Positions 1 to 8,537 of a DNA stretch of 64,000 bases are shown in pieces. The notes beneath the pieces were generated by a model. It worked only from the letters and a program-made list of their open reading frames with translations. It was not told the origin of the DNA and did not search any database. The position numbers were made by a program, and so were the translations under genes. Every line of letters starts with the position of its first letter. Position 1 is the first letter of the stretch. The DNA comes from Stappia sp. BW2 (lineage in GTDB: Bacteria; Pseudomonadota; Alphaproteobacteria; Rhizobiales; Stappiaceae): assembly GCF_008107695.1 (NCBI RefSeq), contig NZ_VIRG01000056.1, positions 232,474 to 296,473 of the forward strand. Reading direction: 5' to 3'.

Positions 1-1
1 G

Positions 2-844
2 CGGGTGTCCATGCGCATCAACCCGGATGTCGATGCCAAGACCCACGCCAAGATTGCGACCGGCAAGGCAGAGAACAAGTTCGGCATTCCCTGGCAGCGC
101 GCCCGGGAGGTTTATGCGGAGGCCGCGGCTCTGCCCGGCATCAAGGTGACCGGTATCGACATGCACATCGGCTCGCAGATCACGGAGCTGGAGCCTTTCG
201 ACAATGCGTTCGCGCGCCTGGGTGAGCTGATCACGGATCTGCGCTCGCAGGGCCATACGATTGATCATGTCGATCTCGGCGGTGGTCTGGGCATTCCCTA
301 TATCACCGACAACAATCCGCCGCCGCATCCCGATGCCTACGCCGAGGTGGTGAAGAAGCATGTACGCGAGCTGGATTGCACGGTCATGTTCGAGCCGGGC
401 CGCATGATCGCAGGCAATGCCGGTATCCTGGTCACAGAAGTCATTTACGTAAAGGATGGTGCCGACAAGAAATTCGTTATTGTCGATGCTGCCATGAACG
501 ATCTGATCCGGCCGACGCTCTACGAAGCCTATCACGAGGTGCGCCCGGTGCGTGAACCGACGGAAGAAACAGACCGAATCAAGGCCGATATTGTCGGTCC
601 GGTGTGTGAAACCGGTGATTTTCTGGCCCAGAACCGGGATATGCCCAGTGTAGAGGCTGGGGAAATGCTGGCGGTCTATTCGGCTGGCGCTTATGGCGCG
701 GTTCAGTCCTGCACCTACAACACGCGCCTGCTGGTGCCCGAAGTGCTCGTAAATGCAGACCAATTCGCCGTTATCCGGCCGCGGACAAGCTATGAAGACC
801 TGCTCGGCCTGGACCGGATTCCGGACTGGCTCAAGGGTTCGTGA
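2..844 (+). CDS. lysA: Diaminopimelate decarboxylase, C-terminal part (start lies outside the window)
   Basis: LysA removes CO2 from meso-diaminopimelate to give L-lysine and is a cytoplasmic PLP enzyme of fold type III. About 280 residues are visible, against roughly 420 in the family, so the N-terminal part with the PLP lysine is upstream of the window. Visible motifs in order are HIGSQI, the glycine loop GGGLG that holds the PLP phosphate, EPGR, the CETGDF stretch with the substrate-contacting cysteine, and GAYGA near the end. The reading frame is open from base 2 and ends with TGA at 842-844. The DUF4175 gene follows on the same strand, an order common in Hyphomicrobiales. Confidence 0.95.
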   Translation, partial: RVSMRINPDVDAKTHAKIATGKAENKFGIPWQRAREVYAEAAALPGIKVTGIDMHIGSQITELEPFDNAFARLGELITDLRSQGHTIDHVDLGGGLGIPYITDNNPPPHPDAYAEVVKKHVRELDCTVMFEPGRMIAGNAGILVTEVIYVKDGADKKFVIVDAAMNDLIRPTLYEAYHEVRPVREPTEETDRIKADIVGPVCETGDFLAQNRDMPSVEAGEMLAVYSAGAYGAVQSCTYNTRLLVPEVLVNADQFAVIRPRTSYEDLLGLDRIPDWLKGS

Positions 845-982
845 ACAGATCGGCTGACAATTAGTTGAACCGACAGGTTGCCGGACAGCCCGCTATGCCT
901 CACCTTACTATAAGGCGTGCAGGTCCAGCGGGCTGCGTTTCCGGCGAAACGGGCAGTTCGGGGGGCAAAACCGGAGGTGCCA

Positions 983-3565
983 TTGAGCGCGAGCGACAGC
1001 GACCCCGATCAAGACCGTCAGATTTCTCCCGAAGCCAATCGCTGGCGGGCTATGACGCAGGCCCGGCTGGACAAGCTGGTGGGCCAGAGCCGCCGTGCCC
1101 TGTTCATCGAACGCCTTTGGCGTGCCCTGCTTCCGGTGCTCGTGGTGCTCGGCCTGTTCGTCGGGGTATCGTGGCTTGGCCTGTGGCTGGTGTTGCCCGC
1201 CTGGGCAGGACCGCTTGGACTTCTCGTCTTTGCTGCCGGAGTCATCTGGGCCGCGCGTGACCTCTTTCACCTGACCTGGCCGACCCGCGAGGACGCGCTT
1301 GCCCGCGTCGAGAAATCCTCCGGCCGTACCCACCGTCCGCTAACCTCGCTGGAAGACGAGTTGTCGGTCGGCGCGCGCGACCGTGAAAGCCAGGCCATTT
1401 GGGCGCTGCACCAGCGGCGCACGGCAGAAGCCGTTGCCGCCATCCGCTCCAAGGCGCCGAACCCGCAAGCCTTCCGCCGCGATCCATGGGCGCTTCGCGT
1501 TCTGGCCGCCAGCGTGCTTGTAATCGGGTTTTCGACAGCCAGTGGCGATCATTTCGGCCGGCTGGTCTCGGCTTTTCAGAACCCGTTCAAGACCGTGGAA
1601 CCGCCCAGCCGTCTCGATGCCTGGGTCACACCGCCGCTCTACACCAGCGAACCACCGATTTATCTGACGGGCGAAAGTGCCCAGTTGCGTGACCCCGGCG
1701 CGCCGATCTCGGTGCCGGAAGGCTCCGTACTCGTGGTCCGTACCCAGGGCGCGCGCGATCTCAAGATGACCTATGCCCGGGCGGAAGACGCCGAGCCGCA
1801 GGTGATCGAACCAGAGCTTGGCGCAGAGACGGAAGACCCGGACCTGAAGGCGCTTCTGCCGGTTGAACGCCGGCTTGAACTGGAAACCACGGGTATCGTC
1901 GAGTTGCACACCGGGGAAGAGCGTCTCCTGAGCTACGTCTTTGCGGTGAAGCCGGATGATGCGCCGAGTATCCGGTTGACGGACGATCCTGAAGAACAGC
2001 TCAGCGGCGCGCTCAAGTTTTCCTATCTGGTCAATGACGACTATGGCGTCGTGTCCGCCGAGGCGCGCATCGCACCGCTGCCCGATCCGGATCACAACAA
2101 CCGGGTGCCCCGGCCGCTTGTGGATGCTCCCCAGTTCCCATTGTCGCTGCCGGCACGCGCCGGAACGGCCAAGACGGCTGAAACCATCCGGGATCTGACG
2201 TCACACCCCTGGGCAGGGTCAGAGGTCAACCTGACGCTGCTTGCGCGTGATCAGGCCGGCCAGGAAGGACTGTCGCCGGCCTATCGCATCACTCTGCCCC
2301 AGCGCCGCTTTGGCAAGCCCCTGGCGCGTGCTGTCGTTGAACAGCGCCGGAACCTGGCGCTTGACGCCGAAAGCCAGAGCCAGGTCATCATCGCGTTCGA
2401 CTCCCTGATGCTGGCGCCGGAGATGTTCGACTTCAAGCCGCGCAACTACCTGGGCATGCGCTTTGCCTATGGGGCGCTTGTGAATGCCCGGACCGATGAA
2501 GATCTGAAGGCCCTGTTACCCCTTCTGTGGGATTTGGCCCTGTCGATTGAAGATGGTGACCTGTCTGCGGCTGAACGCAAGCTGCGCGACGCCCAGGAAG
2601 CCCTGCGCAAGGCGCTGGAGGAAGGGGCGAGCGATGAGGAAATCGCCAAGCTGACTCAACAGCTGCGCGAAGCGTTGAACGAATTTATGCAGGCGCTTGC
2701 CGAGCAGATGCGCCAGAACCCGCAGGCCATGCAGCCCTTCGACGGCAACCAGCAGACCTTGAGCGAGCAGGATCTGACCGACATGCTGGACCGCATCGAG
2801 GAACTGGCGCGCACCGGTTCACGCGATGCGGCCCGTGAGCTGCTGTCTCAAATGCAGCAGATGCTGGAAAACCTGCAGGCCGGACGTCCACAGATGATGC
2901 CCAACAGCATGTCCAGCGAAATGATGGAAATGCTCAACGAGCTGGGTGAGATGATCCAGCGGCAACAGCAGTTGATGGACGAGACCCACAAGTTCAATCA
3001 GGACCAGCAGCAACAGCGCCGGGGCCAGCAACAGCAGCGCGGAGAGCAGCAGCAAGGCCAGGGCCAGCAGATGACCCAGGAACAGCTTGAGCAGATGCTG
3101 CAGCAGTTGCAGGAGGGCCAGGGTGAGCTGGCACAGCAGCTTCAGGAGCTCATGGACCAGCTGAGCCAGAATGGCGTGGGCCAGAACCAGGCGCTCGGCG
3201 AGGCTGGCGAGTCCATGGGTGAGGCGCAGGAGTCTCTGGGCGAAGGTCAGGGCCAGCAGGCGCTTGGCGAGCAAGGAGATGCTCTTGATGCCCTGCGGCG
3301 TGGCGCACAGGGCCTGACCGAGCAGATGATGGGCCAGGGTGAAGGTGCCGGGTCGCCCAACGGCCCCTCGCCGATGGACGAAGACCCGCTTGGCCGTCCG
3401 CGGCGTACCGAAGGTCCGGATTTCAACAACCGGGTGCGCATCCCCGACGAGATCGACGTGCAGCGGGCCCGCCGGATCCTCGAAGAGCTCCGCCGCCGCT
3501 TCTCCGACCCGTCCCGGCCACAGCTCGAGCTGGATTATCTGGAACGACTGCTGAAGCGGTACTAG
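983..3565 (+). CDS. DUF4175 / TIGR02302-type membrane protein with Gln-rich coiled-coil tail
   Basis: Large protein of 860 residues, function unknown. The frame is open from a GTG at 917, but a GGAGG at 973-977 sits five to six bases before a TTG at 983, so I place the start there (protein begins LSASDSDPDQD). Two hydrophobic stretches lie near residues 45-85 and another near 175-195, followed by a long extracytoplasmic or periplasmic-looking region. From about residue 510 the protein becomes helical and charged, and roughly residues 670-780 are extremely rich in Gln with repeated QQQ, GQGQQ and LQQLQ runs. The C-terminus is basic (RRILEELRRRFSDP). The family is a single-copy alphaproteobacterial one, usually found after lysA, which suggests a cell-envelope role, but that is inference. 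Confidence 0.85.
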   Translation: MSASDSDPDQDRQISPEANRWRAMTQARLDKLVGQSRRALFIERLWRALLPVLVVLGLFVGVSWLGLWLVLPAWAGPLGLLVFAAGVIWAARDLFHLTWPTREDALARVEKSSGRTHRPLTSLEDELSVGARDRESQAIWALHQRRTAEAVAAIRSKAPNPQAFRRDPWALRVLAASVLVIGFSTASGDHFGRLVSAFQNPFKTVEPPSRLDAWVTPPLYTSEPPIYLTGESAQLRDPGAPISVPEGSVLVVRTQGARDLKMTYARAEDAEPQVIEPELGAETEDPDLKALLPVERRLELETTGIVELHTGEERLLSYVFAVKPDDAPSIRLTDDPEEQLSGALKFSYLVNDDYGVVSAEARIAPLPDPDHNNRVPRPLVDAPQFPLSLPARAGTAKTAETIRDLTSHPWAGSEVNLTLLARDQAGQEGLSPAYRITLPQRRFGKPLARAVVEQRRNLALDAESQSQVIIAFDSLMLAPEMFDFKPRNYLGMRFAYGALVNARTDEDLKALLPLLWDLALSIEDGDLSAAERKLRDAQEALRKALEEGASDEEIAKLTQQLREALNEFMQALAEQMRQNPQAMQPFDGNQQTLSEQDLTDMLDRIEELARTGSRDAARELLSQMQQMLENLQAGRPQMMPNSMSSEMMEMLNELGEMIQRQQQLMDETHKFNQDQQQQRRGQQQQRGEQQQGQGQQMTQEQLEQMLQQLQEGQGELAQQLQELMDQLSQNGVGQNQALGEAGESMGEAQESLGEGQGQQALGEQGDALDALRRGAQGLTEQMMGQGEGAGSPNGPSPMDEDPLGRPRRTEGPDFNNRVRIPDEIDVQRARRILEELRRRFSDPSRPQLELDYLERLLKRY

Positions 3566-3586
3566 ATCCTCCCAGACAAAGCTTCA

Positions 3587-3616
3587 TGACCCCGCTTCGG
3601 CGGGGTCAGTTGTTTT
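3587..3616 (+). terminator. Rho-independent terminator after the DUF4175 gene
   Basis: A 9-bp stem TGACCCCGC (3587-3595) pairs with GCGGGGTCA (3600-3608) and is followed by a T-rich stretch TTGTTTT. It lies 22 bases after the stop codon of the DUF4175 gene. Confidence 0.75.
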
Positions 3617-3867
3617 GATGATGGCGTTTGAACATCTGGCCCATCCTTCGAGACGCGCACACGTGCGCTCCTCAGGATGAGATTGTCTTTGTGGTGAAGG
3701 CGATTGTTCATCAGACCGAGTGCCCAGCCACATTCAACTCTCACAGTATCCAAGGATTACCCTCATCCTGAGGAAGCGCGGAGCGTTGTCTCGAAGGATG
3801 GGCCTCTTGCTCGGTCTTCCTGCGGCCTTGGCAAAAAAGTGGGGTTACCTGCGCGGCGCAGGGCAAA

Positions 3868-3893
3868 CAAAAACCCCGCCGAAGCGGGGTCTT
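3868..3893 (-). terminator. Rho-independent terminator for the response-regulator gene
   Basis: Read on the minus strand, GACCCCGCTTCGGCGGGG forms a tight hairpin (ACCCCGC 3873-3879 with GCGGGGT 3884-3890) followed by TTTTTGTTTG. It lies about 30 bases beyond the stop codon of the response-regulator gene that ends at 3921. Confidence 0.8.
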
Positions 3894-3920
3894 GGTTTTC
3901 GGGACTTGCAGCCAGGAGCC

Positions 3921-4316
3921 TTACGCGTAGCGGCGGGTCTCGCTGGGCAGATTGCCGGAAATGGCGTTGCGCACGGCCTTGCGGATGTCGGCCAGCGAAA
4001 ACGGCTTGGTGACGACGTCATGGACCAGGGCTTCAAGGCCGTTGGCCCGTTCGCGCTGGTCGGCAAAGCCGGTCATAAGGAGGATCGGCAGCCGCGGGTA
4101 GTCGCGGGCCGTCTGCAAGGCAAGAGCGATGCCGTCCATGACCGGCATCTTGATGTCGGACAGCAGCAGATCGAAGCTGCCCTTTTCGCGGCTCAGAACT
4201 TCGACGGCTTCGCCGCCATCCTCTGCCGCTTCAACGGAATGACCGTCAAGCTCCAGAGCACGCTTTACGAAGCTGCGTACCGCTTCATCGTCTTCAGTAA
4301 GAAGAATGCGAGCCAT
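3921..4316 (-). CDS. Single-domain CheY-like response regulator
   Basis: A 131-residue receiver domain with no output domain. Visible features are the acidic pair EDD at residues 8-10, the phospho-acceptor Asp in LLLSDIKMPVMDG at about residue 55, the Thr in LLMTGF, and the Lys of VVTKPF. The start is the ATG at 4316 because it begins the canonical MARILLTEDD sequence and has GGGAG seven bases upstream; the open frame to 4394 adds 26 unlikely residues. It is the last gene of an operon with hpt, two bases beyond it. Databases may call it CpdR, but its motifs differ from those I recall for CpdR1 (no MRRFLVKALE start, no FITGFAAVAL), so I give no symbol. The partner kinase is not in this window. 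Confidence 0.85.
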   Translation of the reverse strand: MARILLTEDDEAVRSFVKRALELDGHSVEAAEDGGEAVEVLSREKGSFDLLLSDIKMPVMDGIALALQTARDYPRLPILLMTGFADQRERANGLEALVHDVVTKPFSLADIRKAVRNAISGNLPSETRRYA

Positions 4317-4318
4317 GC

Positions 4319-4888
4319 TCACTCTCCCGTGTTGCCGTCTGACGCTCCGTCCTCCGGGGCGACAACGTATCCAATATAGGGCAACTGCCGCCAAGCGTGG
4401 CCCATATCCATACCATATCCGACGACAAACTTATCAGGACAGGCAAAGCCAACGTAATCGGCAGATATGGCAGCTTTGCGGCGCTCGGGTTTATCCAGCA
4501 AAGCTGCGATCTTTACCGAGCGTGCGCCTCTGTTCAGCAGCCGCTCCCGCGCGAAGGCGAGTGTGCGGCCAGATTCCAGGATATCATCCACTAAAATTAT
4601 ATCGCGCTCGTTAACGTCACTTTCAACATCGCGCAAAATACGGATGTTTTCCGAGCCTTCGGTACCGGCCCCGTAGGAGGACAGATGCATGAACTCCATT
4701 TCCGGCTGAAGCGCGGCCCGATGCATCGCCCGCACGAGATCGGCCGCAAAAATGAAGCTGCCTTTCAGCACGGCGACGACCAGCAGATTCTGCGGTTTGC
4801 CTTCGGCGATTTCCTCTGCGAGTGCGCCAACACGCTGGGCGATGGCGTCTTCATCAAACAGAGTAAGAATATGTGATGTCATGGTCAC
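4319..4888 (-). CDS. hpt: Hypoxanthine phosphoribosyltransferase
   Basis: Purine salvage enzyme that joins hypoxanthine (and guanine) with PRPP to give IMP or GMP in the cytoplasm. The type I phosphoribosyltransferase PRPP loop is clear: IILVDDILESGRTL at about residues 97-110. LLVVAVLKGSFIFAADL (the PPi loop region) and DKFVVGYGMD (purine binding) are also present. The length of 187-189 residues is normal. Two starts are possible: a GTG at 4888, which overlaps the stop of the upstream zinc-ribbon gene by four bases, or the ATG at 4882. The overlap and an AGGTAG upstream slightly favour the GTG. The response-regulator gene follows after two bases, so the three genes form one operon. Confidence 0.92.
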   Translation of the reverse strand: MTMTSHILTLFDEDAIAQRVGALAEEIAEGKPQNLLVVAVLKGSFIFAADLVRAMHRAALQPEMEFMHLSSYGAGTEGSENIRILRDVESDVNERDIILVDDILESGRTLAFARERLLNRGARSVKIAALLDKPERRKAAISADYVGFACPDKFVVGYGMDMGHAWRQLPYIGYVVAPEDGASDGNTGE

Positions 4889-5820
4889 TCTAGAACTACC
4901 TGGCGTTGGCCCCGTTCAACAAACCGCACCTGGATATCCGACGCGGCTTTGGGAGGGTCGGCTAATATCGTCCTGAACCGGGTTTCGTCCAGTGCATTTA
5001 GCGTTTTTGTTCTGGGTTCCACTGTCCAGGCATAAACTTCCTGCATGTCGGCGCCGCGGATCGACAGGCGCACGGCGGGAACGGAGTTCAGCTCATCGAG
5101 CAGGTTGCGGATCGAACCCTCGACCACGAGGACCTTCTTGCCATCCTCGACTTCGGTGAAGATGCGCAGGTTGCGGAATTCCAGTCCGCGCAGGTTGACC
5201 TCAAAGCCGACCATCCGGAACAGGCTGGCCAGGTCGGGTGACTGCTTCACCAGCGTGTCGCGCATGAGAACGAACATGACACAGACCGCTATGGCGACGC
5301 CGAACAGCGCTATGCCGCCGATGCGCCGGTAGTTGCGCCGGACCAGCCAGTTCAGGATCACCCCGATCTGGTCTCTGCGGAACTTGTTCGGGTTGACGAT
5401 GATTTTCGGCCGCTTGGCCTGGGATTCAATGTCGGCGTTGTTCTCCGATCCGCCGGCCCGCGCATCCTCATCAAGGTCTGCGGCAAATTTCGCCTCGTCG
5501 CTGGCAGTGCGGACAGGGTCCGGTTCGGGAACGGCGGTTGCGGGTTCGTCGTCCTCTTCGTCAGGCTCTGCGTCGAAGGTTTCTTCTTCGGCGTCCGCAG
5601 CCCACTCGGCTTCATCCTGTTCGGGATCTTCCGCGACCGAGGGAGTTTCAGTATCGCTGTCGGTCTTGGCGTCGAACGCGACGTCGCCTTCTTCGTCATC
5701 GTCAGGCGAAACGAACCAGCGGTTGCCACACTTGGCGCATTTGACACTGCGCCCTTCCGGGCCAAGGGCCTCTACCTTAATCTCGTAGGAGGTACTGCAG
5801 TCCGGACATTTGATCTTCAT
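4885..5820 (-). CDS. MJ0042-type zinc-ribbon membrane protein (DUF3426-like C-terminus)
   Basis: A 311-residue protein with an N-terminal zinc ribbon in the pattern CPDC-x23-CAKC at residues 5-31, then a very acidic linker of about 90 residues rich in Asp and Glu. One transmembrane segment follows near residues 167-188 (IGGIALFGVAIAVCVMFVLM). The C-terminal domain, from about residue 205, has features of DUF3426 (VVEGSIRNLLDELNSVPAVRLSI). The family is widespread in proteobacteria with unknown function; a regulatory or envelope-sensing role is a guess. It is the first gene of the operon with hpt and the response regulator, and is divergent from ftsE. Confidence 0.85.
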   Translation of the reverse strand: MKIKCPDCSTSYEIKVEALGPEGRSVKCAKCGNRWFVSPDDDEEGDVAFDAKTDSDTETPSVAEDPEQDEAEWAADAEEETFDAEPDEEDDEPATAVPEPDPVRTASDEAKFAADLDEDARAGGSENNADIESQAKRPKIIVNPNKFRRDQIGVILNWLVRRNYRRIGGIALFGVAIAVCVMFVLMRDTLVKQSPDLASLFRMVGFEVNLRGLEFRNLRIFTEVEDGKKVLVVEGSIRNLLDELNSVPAVRLSIRGADMQEVYAWTVEPRTKTLNALDETRFRTILADPPKAASDIQVRFVERGQRQVVLE

Positions 5821-5957
5821 GCGCGAAGACCTTTCGCCATGGCACGCTCTATCGGTTCACTTTTGAACCCGGGGGTCGAAATCCGGCACGAAATGTTGGA
5901 CAAGGGCCAAGCAAATCTGTTGACGGACTTTCAGGTCCTTAATGGACCTTTATATGA

Positions 5958-5972
5958 TTAATGCACCGTTAA
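5958..5972 (+). promoter_or_regulatory. Candidate CtrA box upstream of ftsE
   Basis: The sequence TTAATGCACCGTTAA matches the full CtrA consensus TTAA-N7-TTAA. It lies 42 bases before the GTG start of ftsE in the ftsE / zinc-ribbon divergent region. CtrA is the master cell-cycle regulator of this class and often controls division genes. The match is exact but the motif is short, so chance cannot be excluded. Confidence 0.55.
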
Positions 5973-6014
5973 CGGCCAGGCTATAGCGTTCGGGCCATCA
6001 ACAGGAGTAATTTT

Positions 6015-6674
6015 GTGATCCGCTTCGAAAATGTCGGATTGAGATACGGAATGGGACCGGAAATCCTGCGCGATCTGACATTTCAGATCGAGCCGCAGTC
6101 GTTTCAGTTTCTGACCGGGCCTTCCGGGGCGGGCAAGACCAGCCTGATCCGGCTCTTGTTCATGTCCCTGCGTCCGACCCGTGGCCTGATCAAGGTGTTC
6201 AACCGCGACCTGAGTGTGATCGACAAGCAGGAATTGCCCAAACTCCGGCGCAAGATCGGTGTGGTGTTTCAGGATTTCCGGCTGCTGGACCATCTGACGA
6301 CATATGAAAATGTGGCCCTGCCGCTGCGCGTGGTGGGCAAAGATGAATCCGAATACCGTTCCGACGTGATCGATCTGTTGCGATGGGTCGGGCTTGGCGA
6401 CCGCATGCATGTTCTACCGCCGGTGCTTTCGGGTGGTGAAAAACAGCGTGCCGCGATTGCGCGCGCGCTGATCACGCGGCCGGAGATGCTGCTTGCCGAC
6501 GAGCCGACCGGTAACGTGGACCCACCGCTTGCACGTCGTCTGTTGCGCCTTTTCATTGAATTGAACAAACTCGGCACTTCTGTCGTCATCGCGACCCACG
6601 ATATCGCGCTGCTGGAACAGGTGGACGCCCGGCGCATGGTGCTTGCGGACGGGCGCCTCTCAATTTTCGATTAG
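6015..6674 (+). CDS. ftsE: Cell division ATP-binding protein FtsE
   Basis: ATPase of the FtsEX complex, which couples the divisome to activation of peptidoglycan hydrolases across the inner membrane. The 219-residue sequence has Walker A GPSGAGKTSL, a Q-loop VVFQDFRLL, signature LSGGEKQRAAIARAL, Walker B LLADEPTGNVD and the switch histidine in ATHD. The start is a GTG at 6015 with CAGGAG seven bases upstream. ftsX follows after eight bases, and ydcF-like and plsC genes come next on the same strand. The candidate CtrA box at 5958-5972 would place it under cell-cycle control. Confidence 0.95.
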   Translation: MIRFENVGLRYGMGPEILRDLTFQIEPQSFQFLTGPSGAGKTSLIRLLFMSLRPTRGLIKVFNRDLSVIDKQELPKLRRKIGVVFQDFRLLDHLTTYENVALPLRVVGKDESEYRSDVIDLLRWVGLGDRMHVLPPVLSGGEKQRAAIARALITRPEMLLADEPTGNVDPPLARRLLRLFIELNKLGTSVVIATHDIALLEQVDARRMVLADGRLSIFD

Positions 6675-6682
6675 GCGGCATA

Positions 6683-7735
6683 ATGGTTCAGTCCGACGAC
6701 ACCAGCAAAAAACAGGCGAGCGATTCCAGCGTCCGCACGCCCAAGCGGATGTTACGGCCGAAGCGTGGCCGCAAACCGGCCCGCAAGGCTGCGCCCAAGC
6801 CGAAGAACGAGGCCCCCCAGGGTGACCATGCCAAATTGCGTCCTGCCGCGGCGATCGTGCCGCCGCAGGCCGTTGCGGGGCGGGCACTTACGCTTGTGGT
6901 TGCCATCATGAGCTTTCTGGCCTGTCTGACGGTTGGTGCGGTTTCGGTGGTGTGGGACGCTGCCGATGCCTGGCAGAACGATCTGGTGCGCGAGATCACC
7001 ATCCAGATCCGCCCGGCCGAAGGCGTCGACATGCTGCGGGAAATCGACAAGGCGGTTGCGCTCGCGCAGGAGTTTCCGGGCATCGATTCCGTTCGGGCCC
7101 TGTCCGATGCCGAAACCAAGGCCTTGCTGGAACCCTGGCTCGGCGAAGGCCTCCAGCTTGACGGTCTGCCGGTGCCGCGTCTCATCCAGATTACCGTCGG
7201 AGATCCGGAACTCCTGAACCTGTCGCAATTGCGCGAAATGGTCTCCCGGAGCGTGACCGGTGCGAGTGTCGACGATCACTCGGTCTGGACGTCAAGGCTG
7301 TCAGCCATGGCCGGGGCCGTGGTGCTTGGAGGCTTTGCCATCATGGTGCTCGTGCTCAGCTCGATGGTCTTGAGCGTCGTGTTCGCGACCCAGGCGGCGA
7401 TGGCCGGAAACAAGGATGTCGTCTCCGTTCTGCATTTCGTCGGTGCCGAGGATGGCTTCATCGCGCGGGAATTCCAGCGGCACTTCCTGATGCTGGGGCT
7501 GAAGGGCGGTGTTTCCGGCGGCGTTGCGGCGATCTTGAGTTTTCTCATCGTCGACATGCTCACCCGGCAGGGCTCCGGCCAGGCGGGCTCCGATCAGATG
7601 TCGGCGCTCTTCGGCGGTGTCTCCGTCAGCCTGCCCGGCTACCTCGGGGTGTTCGGCGTCGTGTTCCTCGTGGCGATCCTGACAGCCCTCACTTCGGGCC
7701 TCGCGGTCAAGGCCCATCTGGCGAAAGTGGATTGA
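6683..7735 (+). CDS. ftsX: Cell division protein FtsX
   Basis: Membrane partner of FtsE. The 350-residue protein has a basic, Lys/Arg/Pro-rich cytoplasmic N-terminus of about 65 residues and a first membrane segment near residues 68-92. A periplasmic domain follows, then three more membrane segments: near 210-235, near 265-290 (LKGGVSGGVAAILSFLIVDML), and near 315-340. This is the FtsX layout, with the extracellular loop between segments one and two that recruits hydrolase activators. It starts eight bases after ftsE, so the pair is almost certainly translated together. Confidence 0.93.
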   Translation: MVQSDDTSKKQASDSSVRTPKRMLRPKRGRKPARKAAPKPKNEAPQGDHAKLRPAAAIVPPQAVAGRALTLVVAIMSFLACLTVGAVSVVWDAADAWQNDLVREITIQIRPAEGVDMLREIDKAVALAQEFPGIDSVRALSDAETKALLEPWLGEGLQLDGLPVPRLIQITVGDPELLNLSQLREMVSRSVTGASVDDHSVWTSRLSAMAGAVVLGGFAIMVLVLSSMVLSVVFATQAAMAGNKDVVSVLHFVGAEDGFIAREFQRHFLMLGLKGGVSGGVAAILSFLIVDMLTRQGSGQAGSDQMSALFGGVSVSLPGYLGVFGVVFLVAILTALTSGLAVKAHLAKVD

Positions 7736-7787
7736 TTTTCTCGCACAATGCCGTGAAATTGGCCGAATCACTTATCATAGTCGCGAT

Positions 7788-8513
7788 ATGACTCATGCTG
7801 ACACAGTGTTAGACCCTGTTTTGGACGACAGAAGCTCCGTCGCTGACGAACGACGTGTGTCCGTATCGCAGGACCGGCGCACAGCACGCGGGAGCGCCGC
7901 AAAGGGCGACAAGCGCAAGAAGCGCTTTGGCCTCAGGGTTCTGTTCGTCGCGGTCGTCACGGCTCTTGTGGCCGGAACCGCCGGGCAGTTTGCCATGTTC
8001 GCCCAGAAGGTCGCCAACGCCAGGGTGCCGGTCGCTGCCAATGCGGATGCCATCGTGGTGCTGACGGGGGGGCATGCCCGCGTCAACGAGGCGGTGCGCC
8101 TTCTGGAAGAAGGACGCGCCAACCGATTGCTGATTTCCGGCGTTCATCCCGGCACCACGCGCGAACAGCTTGCTGCTGTTACCGCGTCCAATATGCCGCT
8201 GGAAAAGAACAGCGTTGATCTTGACCGCGTCGCGCTGAATACAGCGGGCAATGCGGTGGAAACCGCCAATTGGGTCAGGAAAAACGGGTTCTCCTCCTTG
8301 CTGGTCGTCACCAGTGCCTACCATCTTCCACGGGCCAAGGTGGAGCTGGCCGGAGCCCTGCCGGACGTGGCCCTGATAGAGTACCCGGTCTTCTCCAAGG
8401 ACCTGAAGCTGGATCACTGGTACAGGGAGCCTGCAACGATGCGGCTTCTCATGCGCGAATATGTGAAGTATATCCTCGCCCGACTCCGGATTACCGTGCA
8501 GGGTGTGCGCTGA
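7788..8513 (+). CDS. YdcF/ElyC/SanA-like DUF218 membrane-anchored protein
   Basis: A 241-residue protein with a positively charged N-terminus, one membrane segment at about residues 46-68 and a DUF218 domain. Diagnostic stretches are ADAIVVLTGGHARVNEAVRLL, RLLISGVHPG, the NTAGNA motif and VVTSAYHLPRAKVEL with its conserved His. Characterised relatives (ElyC, SanA) affect envelope integrity and peptidoglycan or lipid-carrier metabolism; the reaction is not established. It lies between ftsX and plsC on the same strand, 52 bases after ftsX, which agrees with an envelope role. Confidence 0.85.
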   Translation: MTHADTVLDPVLDDRSSVADERRVSVSQDRRTARGSAAKGDKRKKRFGLRVLFVAVVTALVAGTAGQFAMFAQKVANARVPVAANADAIVVLTGGHARVNEAVRLLEEGRANRLLISGVHPGTTREQLAAVTASNMPLEKNSVDLDRVALNTAGNAVETANWVRKNGFSSLLVVTSAYHLPRAKVELAGALPDVALIEYPVFSKDLKLDHWYREPATMRLLMREYVKYILARLRITVQGVR

Positions 8514-8537
8514 CAGCTGTCGGATCACGGCCGAGCG

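Larger units (their letters stand above)
3566..3920. repeat. Gene-free stretch with an inverted pair of palindromic repeat elements
   Basis: This 355-bp stretch between two convergent genes contains two terminators and two copies of a palindromic element. Copy one is at 3638-3681 and begins GGCCCATCCTTCGAGACGC and ends CTCAGGATGAG. Copy two is at 3761-3804 in the opposite orientation and begins CCTCATCCTGAGGAAGCGCG and ends TCTCGAAGGATGGGCC. The same pair arrangement recurs at 37895-38026 and 53573-53678. I see no gene here; the open frames in it only reflect high GC content. Confidence 0.85.

Noticed and set aside
3921..4316. Naming the single-domain response regulator CpdR
   Set aside because: Only the receiver fold is shared; the sequence differs from what I recall of CpdR1 and its place after hpt is not diagnostic.
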